From Erysipelotrichaceae bacterium (lineage in GTDB: Bacteria; Bacillota_I; Bacilli_A; Erysipelotrichales; Erysipelotrichaceae), in contig JAUMYM010000004.1 in assembly GCA_030528645.1 (NCBI GenBank), positions 1 to 62,429 of the forward strand: a stretch of 62,429 nt of DNA, written 5' to 3'. A model generated the notes under the pieces. The model was given only the letters and a program-made list of their open reading frames with translations, searched no databases and was not told where the DNA came from. Position numbers and translations under genes: made by a program. Positions 8,118-16,417 of the stretch are shown here, one piece after another. Positions within the stretch are counted from its first letter, which is position 1, and every line of letters starts with the position of its first letter.

Positions 8118-8139
8118 AACATCAAAATAATTTGATGTT
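8118..8139. repeat. 9-bp perfect inverted repeat between the divergent 59-aa gene and the sigma factor gene
   Basis: AACATCAAA/TTTGATGTT around ATAA. It lies just upstream of the leftward extended -10 element and 25 nt before the rightward -35. It could be an operator for one or both genes. Because Ts follow it on the + strand, it could also be a weak rightward terminator. Confidence 0.4.
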
Positions 8140-8163
8140 TTTGTTAAATATGAAGAATATAGA

Positions 8164-8191
8164 TTGAAACTTTATTTTTATAATCTATAAT
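8164..8191 (+). promoter_or_regulatory. Promoter of the sigma factor gene
   Basis: TTGAAA (8164-8169), a 16-nt spacer and TATAAT (8186-8191), i.e. a housekeeping-type promoter. The leader is short and ends in AGGGG before the ATG. Confidence 0.6.
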
Positions 8192-8230
8192 TATATATAA
8201 AGACTTATATTAAGCAGATAGGGGTATATT

Positions 8231-8839
8231 ATGGAAATAATTGGTGAACACGAGTTACTAGAGTTAATTGATTTGTTAAAAAACGAACAAAACAAATTAA
8301 CAGCATTTACAACAGTCTATTTGACATTTTATCATCCATTGAAGAAGTATGCGATTAACAAATTAAATCAAAGATTACAGTATCAAACTTGTTCTTCGAA
8401 TACACAAACAACCAATCATCAACTTGCTGAAGAAATAGCAGATGAAGTGTTATTGGCAGTTTATCAACAAATTCATACTTTAAAAAATCCACAATCATTT
8501 TTAAAATGGCTTTATACCATTGCGGATATTAAAATTTATAATGTGGTACGTATAAACTATAACTATGTTAAGTATCAAGTACCAATTAAAAATATTCATG
8601 ATAAAGGCTATGAAATCGATTATCATGAGATGATGAGAAAAGAGAAGAATTGGTTGGTTTTAGATCGTATCATGGAAGATTTAGACGAAATTGAAAAGAA
8701 TATATTAAAATTATATTTATTTGAAGGGAAACGTTTTACAGTGATATGTAAAGTATTAAATATTACATATGATAAATGTATTTATCGCTACAAACGTGCT
8801 ATTCATAAAATTAGAATGAAATTAAAATTGAAGTTTTAA
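8231..8839 (+). CDS. RNA polymerase sigma factor, sigma-70 family (ECF-like), orphan
   Basis: A 202-aa protein with ECF sigma architecture. The region-2-like part (FYHPLKKYAINKL...EEIADEVLLAVYQQIHTLKNPQSFLKWLYTIADIKIYNVVR) corresponds to the core-binding and -10 recognition helices. Region 4 has a C-terminal helix-turn-helix (LDEIEKNILKLYLFEGKRFTVICKVLNITYDKCIYRYKRAIHKIRMKLK). A linker of about 40 residues (KNIHDKGYEIDYHEMMRK) joins them. No anti-sigma or membrane partner is adjacent, and its own promoter is of the housekeeping type, so regulation is unclear. It could alternatively be a divergent sigma-I/phage-type factor. Confidence 0.75.
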   Translation: MEIIGEHELLELIDLLKNEQNKLTAFTTVYLTFYHPLKKYAINKLNQRLQYQTCSSNTQTTNHQLAEEIADEVLLAVYQQIHTLKNPQSFLKWLYTIADIKIYNVVRINYNYVKYQVPIKNIHDKGYEIDYHEMMRKEKNWLVLDRIMEDLDEIEKNILKLYLFEGKRFTVICKVLNITYDKCIYRYKRAIHKIRMKLKLKF

Positions 8840-8898
8840 GTATATAAGAAGGAAAGAATTTATTGTACATTTATCACGAAAGTTTCACAATTTAAACA

Positions 8899-9018
8899 TT
8901 GATATTACAAATTCATTGCTTATAATTTAGACAATCAATTGAATAATAATTGATTAATAATTTCTTTCCCCCGTATGGATATAATCCTAAAATAGTGACT
9001 GCAAAGTCGCTTTTTTAT
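8899..9018 (+). ncRNA. Candidate small RNA or attenuated leader upstream of mutY
   Basis: A good promoter, TTGATA (8899-8904), 16 nt, TATAAT (8921-8926), is followed within about 90 nt by a terminator at 8994-9017 (AGTGACT GCAA AGTCGCT, then six Ts). The predicted transcript (about 8933-9018) begins with the hairpin AATCAATT/AATTGATT and has an open pyrimidine-rich linker (TTTCTTTCCCCCG). No open reading frame fits. It could be a free small RNA, or a leader that limits read-through into mutY. Confidence 0.4.
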
Positions 9019-9075
9019 TTTGTAAAAAAATGATAGTATAAAACATGATAAGTTGAAAAGATTAGGTGAGATATT

Positions 9076-10215
9076 TTGAGTGTAAAAACAAAGTCTATAA
9101 AAATAGATGTAGATTATTTTCAAACAGAACTTTTGCATTGGTACCATACACATAAACGAAGTATGCCTTGGCGTGAAGATCCAACACCTTATCATGTGTG
9201 GATATCTGAAATCATGCTGCAACAAACAAGAGTAGAAGCAGTTTTTGACTATTATTTAAGATTTATTCATGCATTACCAGATATTGAAAGTTTAGCTATG
9301 GTGGATGAAGATGTATTGCATAAACTATGGCAAGGTTTAGGATATTACAATCGTGCAAAAAACTTAAAGAAAACAGCACAACGGTTAGTTAGTGAGTATC
9401 AAGGACGATTGCCCAGTACATATGAAGAGTTAATCCGGTTACATGGTATTGGTCCTTATACCGCAGGAGCCATCGCATCCATTGCTTTTTCACAAAAAGT
9501 AGTTGCGGTTGATGGTAATGTTATGCGTGTCATAGCTCGTATTACAGGTGATTATCGAGACATTATGCAACAGGCTACTAAGAAAGAAATGGAGAAACTG
9601 GTATATGATTTATTGCCTGATAAGGATGTTAGTTCCTTTAATCAAGCATTAATGGAACTTGGTGCTTTACTATGTATTCCTAATGGAACAGCAAAATGTA
9701 ATCTGTGTCCAGTAAGTAAAGTATGTTATGCATATAAAGAAAACCGACAAGACGAATTGCCGGTAAAAAAAGCTAAGAAAGCTAGACGTATTGAAAAACG
9801 TACTGTTTTCATTATGATGAATGGAGATCAAGAATACTACATTCAAAAACGTAAAAAACATAGTTTACTTTCTAATCTTTGGGAGTTTCCATCTATAGAT
9901 AAACATGTTTCTTTGCATGACTTAAAAGAAATACTGAAAGAGTTTGGAATTAGATATAATAAAATTGTAAAGATTGAAAGTGCTAAACATATATTTAGTC
10001 ATATTGAATGGCATATGCAGGGCTACTTCGTTCAAGTGGTTTCAAATGAACCACAAATAAGTTCTAACAACCAGGAGGATCCTTTTGAAGAAGAATATAC
10101 TTGGGCTACAAAAGACTCTTTAGAAAAACACTATAGTATACCTACGGCATTTAAGGCATATGTTGACTCTATTGAACATGGAGATATTTATTTTTTGATA
10201 AGAAATAATAAGTGA
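9076..10215 (+). CDS. mutY: A/G-specific adenine glycosylase
   Basis: A 379-aa base-excision repair enzyme that removes A paired with 8-oxoG. TTG start at 9076 behind AGGTGAG. Glu45 in WISEIMLQQTRVEAV and Asp146 in VAVDGNVMR (after the helix-hairpin-helix LHGIGPYTAG) are the catalytic pair. The [4Fe-4S] cysteines are C200, C208, C211 and C217, spaced x7-x2-x5; the first gap is one residue longer than the x6 I expect. A C-terminal NUDIX-like domain (YYIQKRKKHSLLSNLWEFP, then FSHIEWHMQGYF) recognises 8-oxoG. Standalone gene. Confidence 0.95.
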   Translation: MSVKTKSIKIDVDYFQTELLHWYHTHKRSMPWREDPTPYHVWISEIMLQQTRVEAVFDYYLRFIHALPDIESLAMVDEDVLHKLWQGLGYYNRAKNLKKTAQRLVSEYQGRLPSTYEELIRLHGIGPYTAGAIASIAFSQKVVAVDGNVMRVIARITGDYRDIMQQATKKEMEKLVYDLLPDKDVSSFNQALMELGALLCIPNGTAKCNLCPVSKVCYAYKENRQDELPVKKAKKARRIEKRTVFIMMNGDQEYYIQKRKKHSLLSNLWEFPSIDKHVSLHDLKEILKEFGIRYNKIVKIESAKHIFSHIEWHMQGYFVQVVSNEPQISSNNQEDPFEEEYTWATKDSLEKHYSIPTAFKAYVDSIEHGDIYFLIRNNK

Positions 10216-10230
10216 AAGGGTATTAAGTTT

Positions 10231-10407
10231 ATGATGATTCGACCGCCAAAAGAAATTTTGGAATTAAGCAAAGTATATGAACTGCATAGAATATTTGTGT
10301 AAGAATATGGACGTGTGTTACTAAAATCAAATGCTCCAGATGAAGCGGTAGAAGCATTTATCAAATGTTTTGAATGCATGACTGGTAAGAAACCAGAAAT
10401 TGTATGA
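10231..10407 (+). pseudogene. Small gene interrupted by an in-frame TAA
   Basis: An ATG at 10231 opens a frame that reads 23 codons (MMIRPPKEILELSKVYELHR...), hits TAA at 10300-10302, then stays open for a further 34 codons (EYGRVLLKSNAPDEAVEAF...) to TGA at 10405. Composition and reading-frame continuity on both sides look like one 58-aa protein broken by a single nonsense change (for example GAA to TAA). The family is not recognised. It sits between mutY and tRNA-Leu, next to tandem repeats, in otherwise decayed sequence. Two separate small genes, or a sequencing error, are alternatives. Confidence 0.4.
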
Positions 10408-10462
10408 TGGATACAATGATTTTGTAAAAAGATTTATTTACTTCTTTGGTGGATAGGTCTTT

Positions 10463-10486
10463 TTTTTGTGGAACTTTTTGTGGAAC
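10463..10486 (+). repeat. Tandem 12-bp direct repeat
   Basis: TTTTTGTGGAAC occurs twice head-to-tail without spacing (10463-10474 and 10475-10486), about 150 bp beyond the 3' end of tRNA-Leu. The period is close to one helical turn. Together with the TGACCAC pair next to tRNA-Gly it resembles leftover integrase-binding repeats at a tRNA attachment locus. Confidence 0.4.
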
Positions 10487-10562
10487 AAATATACCTTTTT
10501 ATAGAACATTTTAGGGTTTTTCCAGTGCCTCTCTAAGACATCTCAAAGACATTGAAACATAT

Positions 10563-10587
10563 AAAAAACCCTTTGTTTAAAGGGTTT
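10563..10587 (-). terminator. Terminator for tRNA-Leu
   Basis: Read leftward, AAACCCTTT AAAC AAAGGGTTT is followed by further Ts. It ends the transcript of the leftward tRNA-Leu. Confidence 0.75.
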
Positions 10588-10632
10588 ATGTTCGTTTTAG
10601 CCTTATTTTAAAGGCTTTTCTAATTTACTATT

Positions 10633-10716
10633 TGGTGCACCAGAAAAGACTTGAACTTTCACGGATCTCTCCACACGCCCCTCAAGCGTGCGTGTCTACC
10701 ATTCCACCACTGGTGC
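10633..10716 (-). tRNA. tRNA-Leu (anticodon GAG)
   Basis: An 84-nt class II tRNA. Acceptor GCACCAG pairs with CTGGTGC, anticodon loop TTGAGGG lies between CACGC and GCGTG, with a long variable arm and encoded CCA. An extended -10 (TGCTAAAAT read leftward, at 10729-10737) lies just upstream. Confidence 0.95.
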
Positions 10717-10773
10717 AAATCCCTACTTATTTTAGCATATTTTTATTTTTTTGAGTGTATTTTTCATAAATAT

Positions 10774-10802
10774 TTGTAATTATGGGTAATTAAGTCTATA
10801 AT
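10774..10802 (+). promoter_or_regulatory. Promoter of typA
   Basis: TTGTAA (10774-10779), exactly 17 nt, then TATAAT (10797-10802), 26 nt before the ATG with AAAGGGG as ribosome binding site. Confidence 0.65.
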
Positions 10803-10828
10803 TACTTCGTTGTAAAGGGGAATGAAAT

Positions 10829-12655
10829 ATGTCGTATCAAAAAATTATAAATATAGCAGTTATCGCACACGTCGATGCTGGAAAGAGTACATTGGTAAAT
10901 GCTTTTTTAAGCCAAAGTCATGTATTTCGAGAAAATGAAGAGGTTGTAGATTGTATTATGGATAGTAATGCATTGGAACGTGAGCGTGGAATTACGATTT
11001 ATTCTAAAAACTGTTCCGTGAATTATGGTGAATATAAGATTAATATTGTTGATACTCCCGGTCACGCAGATTTTTCAAGTGAGGTAGAGCGTATCATTAA
11101 AACAGTGGATACTGTTATTTTGCTTGTTGATTCAGCAGAAGGTCCAATGCCTCAAACACGTTTTGTACTTCAAAAAAGTTTGCAGAGTGGACTTAGACCA
11201 ATTTTATTAATTAATAAAGTAGATAAAAAAGATGCTCGTGTGAATGAGGTTATTGATCTAGTTTATGATTTATTTTTAGAATTGAATGCGACTGATGATC
11301 AATTAGATTTCCCAATTCTATATGGTATTGCTAAACAGGGAATTGTTATGGCAGAAATGGGAGATACGAATCAAGACATCAATCCTCTTTTTGAAACAAT
11401 CATACATCATACTCAAGTATATCCAAATCTAAGTGATGAGCCTTTGCAAATGCAAGTTTCAGCCTTAGCTTATGATGATTATATCGGTCGATTAGGTATT
11501 GGGCGTGTATATAGTGGAACTATTAAAGAAGGTAGTAGTGTCTTGTTATGTGATAATGAAGGTAAGAAACAACAAAAGAAACTTAACCAGATATTTATAT
11601 ATAAAGGATTAAGTCGCATTCAAGTAAAAGAGGCTCAGTGTGGTGAAATTGTAGTGGTAAGTGGAATTAGTGATATATCAATTGGTGATACACTTTGTCC
11701 GCTAGATAATCCTTTACCAATGCCTTCCATTAAAATTGAAGAGCCTACGTTATCCATGAATTTTATGGTTAATACATCACCATTTCAAGGGAAAAGTGGA
11801 AAGTATGTTACTTCTCGAAATATCAAAGAACGTTTAGAAAAAGAACTTGAAGTTAATGTTGGTTTAAAAGTAGAAGAAACCTCTTCTACAGATTGCTTTA
11901 AAGTATCAGGTAGAGGAGAATTACATCTATCGATATTATTAGAAAATATGCGTCGAGAAGGTTATGAGGTTGCAGTATCAAAGCCTGAAGTTATTTTTCA
12001 TCGTGAAGAGGGTAAGTTGTTAGAACCTATGGAAGAAGTTATATGTTTAGTTCCCAATGAATATTCCGGTTCTGTAATTTCAAAATTGAATCTACGCAAA
12101 GGATTAATGAAAGATATTGTCGAAGAAGGAAGTTATTCACGTATTGAATATCTTGTTCCAACCAGAGGTTTGCTGGGTTATCGTAGTGAATTTATCAATG
12201 ATACTCATGGTGAAGGGACGCTAGTTCGACGTTTAAGTGGCTATGAAGAATATAAAGGAGAAATCAACCAAAGAGCCAATGGGGCATTGATTTCTACTGA
12301 ACAAGGTAAGGCAATGACGTATGCTTTATGGAATATTCAAGAACGTGGACAGTTGTTTATAGAACCACAGACAGAAGTTTATGAGGGTATGATTATTGGT
12401 ATGAGTGCTCGTAATTTAGATATGGAAGTGAATCCAATTAAGAATAAAAAATTAACAGCCATTCGTTCCACTGGAGCAGATGAAGCAATGAAGTTAGTAC
12501 CGCCTAGAATTTTATCGTTGGAAGAGGCTTTGGAATTCATTAATGATGATGAATTGGTTGAAATTACTCCGGATAGTATACGTTTAAGAAAAAAATACTT
12601 AACCAATATTGAACGTAGACAATATGCACGTAGTTTAAATGCCGTTGAAGAATAA
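10829..12655 (+). CDS. typA: Ribosome-associated translational GTPase TypA/BipA
   Basis: A 608-aa translational GTPase involved in stress- and cold-related ribosome assembly. G1 is AHVDAGKST (13-21), the switch I/G2 region is RERGITI, G3 is DTPGHADF and G4 is NKVD. An EF-G-like domain II, domains III and V, and the BipA-specific C-terminal domain (about 480-608, with the GMSARNLDMEVNPIKNKKLTAIRS block) follow. Length is normal. Single gene with its own promoter and a shared bidirectional terminator. Confidence 0.97.
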   Translation: MSYQKIINIAVIAHVDAGKSTLVNAFLSQSHVFRENEEVVDCIMDSNALERERGITIYSKNCSVNYGEYKINIVDTPGHADFSSEVERIIKTVDTVILLVDSAEGPMPQTRFVLQKSLQSGLRPILLINKVDKKDARVNEVIDLVYDLFLELNATDDQLDFPILYGIAKQGIVMAEMGDTNQDINPLFETIIHHTQVYPNLSDEPLQMQVSALAYDDYIGRLGIGRVYSGTIKEGSSVLLCDNEGKKQQKKLNQIFIYKGLSRIQVKEAQCGEIVVVSGISDISIGDTLCPLDNPLPMPSIKIEEPTLSMNFMVNTSPFQGKSGKYVTSRNIKERLEKELEVNVGLKVEETSSTDCFKVSGRGELHLSILLENMRREGYEVAVSKPEVIFHREEGKLLEPMEEVICLVPNEYSGSVISKLNLRKGLMKDIVEEGSYSRIEYLVPTRGLLGYRSEFINDTHGEGTLVRRLSGYEEYKGEINQRANGALISTEQGKAMTYALWNIQERGQLFIEPQTEVYEGMIIGMSARNLDMEVNPIKNKKLTAIRSTGADEAMKLVPPRILSLEEALEFINDDELVEITPDSIRLRKKYLTNIERRQYARSLNAVEE

Positions 12656-12657
12656 AA

Positions 12658-12679
12658 AAAATAAGCAGTTGCTTATTTT
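12658..12679. terminator. Bidirectional intrinsic terminator
   Basis: The stem ATAAGC/GCTTAT over AGTT, extended by flanking A and T runs on both sides, between typA and the convergent aminotransferase gene. Confidence 0.75.
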
Positions 12680-13902
12680 ATAGAATCAAGGATTTGCTTA
12701 AGCTTATAAGCGAGTCCTTTTATTTTATGCATTGGTAGTGAACATATTGCAATACGTATACCTTTATTTACCATAACAGTATAAATATGATGATCCATAA
12801 AAGCCTGATGAATGCTTTTTTTATGGTTCTCATCTACAATGAGAGTAATGAAAAACCCTTCATGATATGGATAATGTTGTAATTGACATTGTTTTGCTTC
12901 TTGAAGAAATAAAGAGCTACGATCTTTTAATAGTTGTACATAGTGAGCTTTTTCTTTTATGTAGTTTTGATAACCTTGATTTGCGATATAACAAAATGTT
13001 TCCATAGCTGCATTGTTGATGTTGCTCCATAGACTACGTGCACCTTTTTCAAACTGAATATATACTTCATCGATAGTTTCTTTCTTTTGTGTTAAAAGGA
13101 TAGCGGCTCCACAACGTAATCCATAAGAAGTTAAAGATTTTGATGTAGAAAACGCTACGATGATAAGTACATTATCGCTTATTTGATCAAAGTGTTGCAT
13201 ATAACGATTAGGAGCCTTTTGATAACTAAAGTCTATATAGGCAATGTCATTAAGAAGAATACATGGACCAATCTTACTACATTCATTTATAAACTCTATG
13301 ATTGCTTGCCAAGTTTTTTGGTCAAAAGAAAAACCGGTAGGATTATGACAAGGATCGTTGATAATGATAAATAGTTTTTTCTGTTGTTGTAAGACAGCTA
13401 AACATACTTCTTTAAAGTTTTTTAAATCAAATTGTTCCTCTTGAAATAACGAGTACGTTTTTACATTTAAATTAAATTGTTGTGCCATTAATTTATAGGA
13501 ACCCCAACCAATTTCAGGAATAATGATTGTGTCATTGTTATCCATTAGATTAGTTAAACTTAAACTAATAGCACCTGTTCCTCCACTTGTCGCAATGACT
13601 CTACTATTTAGATGTAAAGCGACATCTTTAAATACCCATGTTTGCACAGCATCATGGTATGAAGTGTTACCTACAAAGCTATCTGCATAGGTAGCAATTG
13701 TTTTTTTATCAAGATTTTGAAAAAAGTCATAAACACTGTTAAAGGCAACTAAATTTCTATCTTCATCATATAGTGTACCAATTGTCGCATCAATCACTTT
13801 TTCAAAGCCATGTTTTTGTATATCTTCTTTCGCCGCCTTAGCAACCTTAAATACGGTATCTTCAATTGGGCTTGGGTCTGCCATTTTACGTATAAATTTC
13901 AT
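12673..13902 (-). CDS. Class I/II (aspartate-type) aminotransferase
   Basis: A 409-aa fold-type I PLP aminotransferase. Lys255 in STSKSLTSYGLRCG is the Schiff-base lysine. NDPCHNPTG carries the cofactor-contacting Asn187, Asp219 and Tyr222 lie in LLNDIAYIDF, and Arg263 is the phosphate contact; the C-terminal Arg binding the substrate carboxylate is probably in KGIRIAICS. Large hydrophobic/aromatic amino acids or aspartate are plausible substrates. Monocistronic, with -10 TATAAT (read leftward) at 13926-13931. Specificity is not resolved. Confidence 0.88.
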   Translation of the reverse strand: MKFIRKMADPSPIEDTVFKVAKAAKEDIQKHGFEKVIDATIGTLYDEDRNLVAFNSVYDFFQNLDKKTIATYADSFVGNTSYHDAVQTWVFKDVALHLNSRVIATSGGTGAISLSLTNLMDNNDTIIIPEIGWGSYKLMAQQFNLNVKTYSLFQEEQFDLKNFKEVCLAVLQQQKKLFIIINDPCHNPTGFSFDQKTWQAIIEFINECSKIGPCILLNDIAYIDFSYQKAPNRYMQHFDQISDNVLIIVAFSTSKSLTSYGLRCGAAILLTQKKETIDEVYIQFEKGARSLWSNINNAAMETFCYIANQGYQNYIKEKAHYVQLLKDRSSLFLQEAKQCQLQHYPYHEGFFITLIVDENHKKSIHQAFMDHHIYTVMVNKGIRIAICSLPMHKIKGLAYKLKQILDSIK

Positions 13903-14006
13903 AGATACTCCTAACTATAGACTTTATTATAGCTTAAATTTCATAAATTAAATACAAGTTTTAATCAAAGAAATAATAGACTTTGATTAATATTCGATTA
14001 TTTTAA

Positions 14007-14036
14007 TTGCCTATAAAATTTAAAATACATTATAAT
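14007..14036 (+). promoter_or_regulatory. Promoter of pepO
   Basis: TTGCCT (14007-14012), an 18-nt spacer and TATAAT (14031-14036), with a leader of about 50 nt before the start with AGGAGA. Confidence 0.5.
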
Positions 14037-14094
14037 ATTAAATAGTATGTAAGAATAAATGTATAGTAGAATAATCATAGAATAGGAGAATAGT

Positions 14095-15978
14095 ATGAAT
14101 ATAAAAGATGATTTATTTTTAGCTGTAAACGGCTTAGATTTACAATCCATGGAAATACCGGATGATAAACCGATGTATGGAAATTTTATACGTATTGATG
14201 AAGAAGTAGAAAAAACGTTAATGGATGATATTGTAAAGATGAAGGATGGTAATTTGCCATTAACCAATACGTATCAAAAAGAAATGATTGCTTTTTATAA
14301 ACAAGCAATGGATTATAAGCGTAAAGAACAAGAATCATGGGATCCATTTCGTCCATATATAAAGAAGATAGAAGCTTTAAAGGACTTTAAGGAATTAGTA
14401 GACTTTAGTATGAAGAATATTTTGGTCAGCTTTCCTATAAATCTATCTGTATCTTCAGATATGAAAAACGCTACTACCAATACCGTGTATGTAAGTGGAG
14501 CAAGTACTTTTTTACCAGATAAAACCTATTATGAAGAAACACATCCAAATGGTGCTTTACTTTTAAATGTTGCGAAAGAACAAGCACGTAGTCTTTTATT
14601 AGATTATGGCTATCCTCAACAAGAAGCAGAACAAATGATAGAAGAGGCGTTTTATTTTGATAGACAATTTAAAGAGTATACAAAAACATCTATTGAACGT
14701 TCAAATTATGCAGAGAGTTATAATCCAAGAAGCATTGAAGAAATAGAGGCTTATTCTAGTCATATGTCTTTAAAGACATGGATTTCTACAATATTAAACC
14801 AAGATGTAATGGAAGTTATTGTTGAAAATCCAAATTATTTTGAACATTTAAATGCCTTCTTTCATCCAAACAATTTTAAAGCGATTCAATCTTGGATGAT
14901 TGTTTGTGAGTTTTTAGCAGTAGGAGCATTGTTATCGGAAGATATACGTGAAAAAAGTAGTATGTATACCAAGGCTTTAACAGGAAATACGGCAATTTCT
15001 ACAAAGGAGAAACATGCTTATCGTTTAGTAAGTTCAACGTTTAAAGATGTTTTAGGAGATTATTATGGTAAAACATATTTTGGACAAGAGGCTAAAAAAG
15101 ATGTAGAAGATATGGTAGCTAGAATTATCGATACCTATCGTAAACGTTTAAGTCGTAATACATGGTTATCAAAAGAAACGATTGAAAAAGCGATTACTAA
15201 ATTAAATAAAATTGAAGTATTGATTGGGTATCCAAATGAAATTGATGAGGTTTTTAATCATGTTCGTGTTGATGAAACAAAGAGTTTTTATGAAAACTAT
15301 ATGCACATTCGTGAAGTGTTTGAATTACATCAATTAGCGCAATATAAAAAGCCGGTAGATCGTAGTAAATGGGAAATGGGTGCTCATGATGTAAATGCTT
15401 ATTATCATCCATTTAATAACCTTATTTGCTTTCCGGCAGGTATTTTACAAGCACCATTTTATAGTTTAAATCAAGGGGATAGTAAAAACTATGGAGGAAT
15501 AGGAGCGGTAATTGCCCATGAGATTTCACACGCATTTGATAATAATGGTGCAAAGTTTGATGAGTTTGGTAATTTAAATAATTGGTGGAAAGAAGAAGAC
15601 TTCAATGTCTTTCACCAAAAAGCTCAACAAATGATTGATTTATGGGATACTTTTACTACAGCTGATGGTAAGGTAAGTGGAGAGCTTACTGTATCTGAAA
15701 ATATTGCTGACTTAGGTGGATTAGCTTGTGCCTTAGAAAGTTTAAAACAAAAAGAAAACTATTGTTTAAAAGATTTCTTTACCAATTGGGCACGTGTTTG
15801 GTGTTTAAAGGTACGTCCAGAATTTGCTCAATTGTTATTGCAAATGGATGTACATGCTCCAGCAAGTTTGAGGGCGAACATCACTCCTAGACATTTTGAT
15901 GAGTTTTATCAAACATTTGAGGTTACAAGTGAACATCAAATGTATTTAAAACCGGAACATCGCATTACAATATGGTAA
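14095..15978 (+). CDS. pepO: M13 family metallopeptidase (neprilysin-like PepO)
   Basis: A 627-aa zinc endopeptidase that cleaves oligopeptides. The HExxH zinc motif is H475-E-I-S-H479, and the third ligand is Glu535 in ENIADLGG with Asp539 after it. The substrate-binding NAYYHPFNN segment (family NAYY) and a C-terminal W..VRP element are present; the family's ending (C-R-V-W) is replaced by a short tail. No signal peptide, so it is cytoplasmic as for lactic-acid-bacterial PepO. Single gene between its promoter and a terminator. Confidence 0.93.
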   Translation: MNIKDDLFLAVNGLDLQSMEIPDDKPMYGNFIRIDEEVEKTLMDDIVKMKDGNLPLTNTYQKEMIAFYKQAMDYKRKEQESWDPFRPYIKKIEALKDFKELVDFSMKNILVSFPINLSVSSDMKNATTNTVYVSGASTFLPDKTYYEETHPNGALLLNVAKEQARSLLLDYGYPQQEAEQMIEEAFYFDRQFKEYTKTSIERSNYAESYNPRSIEEIEAYSSHMSLKTWISTILNQDVMEVIVENPNYFEHLNAFFHPNNFKAIQSWMIVCEFLAVGALLSEDIREKSSMYTKALTGNTAISTKEKHAYRLVSSTFKDVLGDYYGKTYFGQEAKKDVEDMVARIIDTYRKRLSRNTWLSKETIEKAITKLNKIEVLIGYPNEIDEVFNHVRVDETKSFYENYMHIREVFELHQLAQYKKPVDRSKWEMGAHDVNAYYHPFNNLICFPAGILQAPFYSLNQGDSKNYGGIGAVIAHEISHAFDNNGAKFDEFGNLNNWWKEEDFNVFHQKAQQMIDLWDTFTTADGKVSGELTVSENIADLGGLACALESLKQKENYCLKDFFTNWARVWCLKVRPEFAQLLLQMDVHAPASLRANITPRHFDEFYQTFEVTSEHQMYLKPEHRITIW

Positions 15979-15997
15979 AAAGGCATAATGCCTTTTT
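15977..15997 (+). terminator. Terminator of pepO
   Basis: AAAAAGGC ATAAT GCCTTTTT directly at the stop codon. Confidence 0.75.
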
Positions 15998-16029
15998 CTT
16001 GTTATAAAAGATATGAAACGAGGTTACTT

Positions 16030-16371
16030 ATGAAAAAATATCTATACCCTATTTTAACGCTTATATGTTTAGCCATTGGATTAAATATACTTCCGATGAT
16101 TTTATCACATGCTTTATTGACTATTGTAAAAACAATCTTTATTAGTGTGATGTTATTTATGTTTGGTATGTTATTAAATGTACGCAAGCGATCACGTTAT
16201 GAATCATGGTTTAAAAAAGTCTTGCTTAGTTTTTTGTGGCTATTCTTTTTGTTCTATCAATTTGGTTATATCATGATTCCACAACTTCACCGTTTATTTC
16301 AACTTTTGGGTATTCAAGGTATTATGATTTATTTTATTTATATCTATTTGGGATGGGCATTTTTTGATTAA
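16030..16371 (+). CDS. Small membrane protein, unknown function (113 aa)
   Basis: Starts at ATG 16030 with ACGAGG six bases upstream; earlier in-frame codons would lie in the pepO terminator. Three to four hydrophobic helices are visible: 4-22, 25-44, 60-80 and a C-terminal one. A positive loop (NVRKRSRYESWFKK) between helices 2 and 3 is predicted cytoplasmic. No family recognised. It lies just before the CapA-like gene, but no shared function is evident. Confidence 0.6.
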   Translation: MKKYLYPILTLICLAIGLNILPMILSHALLTIVKTIFISVMLFMFGMLLNVRKRSRYESWFKKVLLSFLWLFFLFYQFGYIMIPQLHRLFQLLGIQGIMIYFIYIYLGWAFFD

Positions 16372-16417
16372 GTAAATAGTAAAACTATGGTAAGATAAAG
16401 GCATAAAAGAGGTCTTT

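Larger units (their letters stand above)
10408..10632. other. Non-coding stretch between the broken small gene and tRNA-Leu
   Basis: From the end of mutY (10215) to the tRNA-Leu 3' end (10633), about 400 bases hold no intact gene. This part contains the tandem 12-mer repeat at 10463, the leftward terminator at 10563, and a small hairpin AGCCTT/AAGGCT near 10600. I see no other signal. Confidence 0.5.

Noticed and set aside
8973-8993. TATAATCCTAA-like string upstream of mutY, reminiscent of the start of a purine riboswitch
   Set aside because: The other conserved parts (TATGG after the first stem, TCTACC, closing P1) are missing and a terminator follows at once.
8935-9225. Leftward 96-codon frame over the mutY start
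   Set aside because: It is antisense to a clear MutY N-terminus and to the candidate terminator, with no family match.
10188-10379. Leftward 63-codon frame after mutY
   Set aside because: No ribosome binding site and it is antisense to the broken small gene, which has the better coding pattern.
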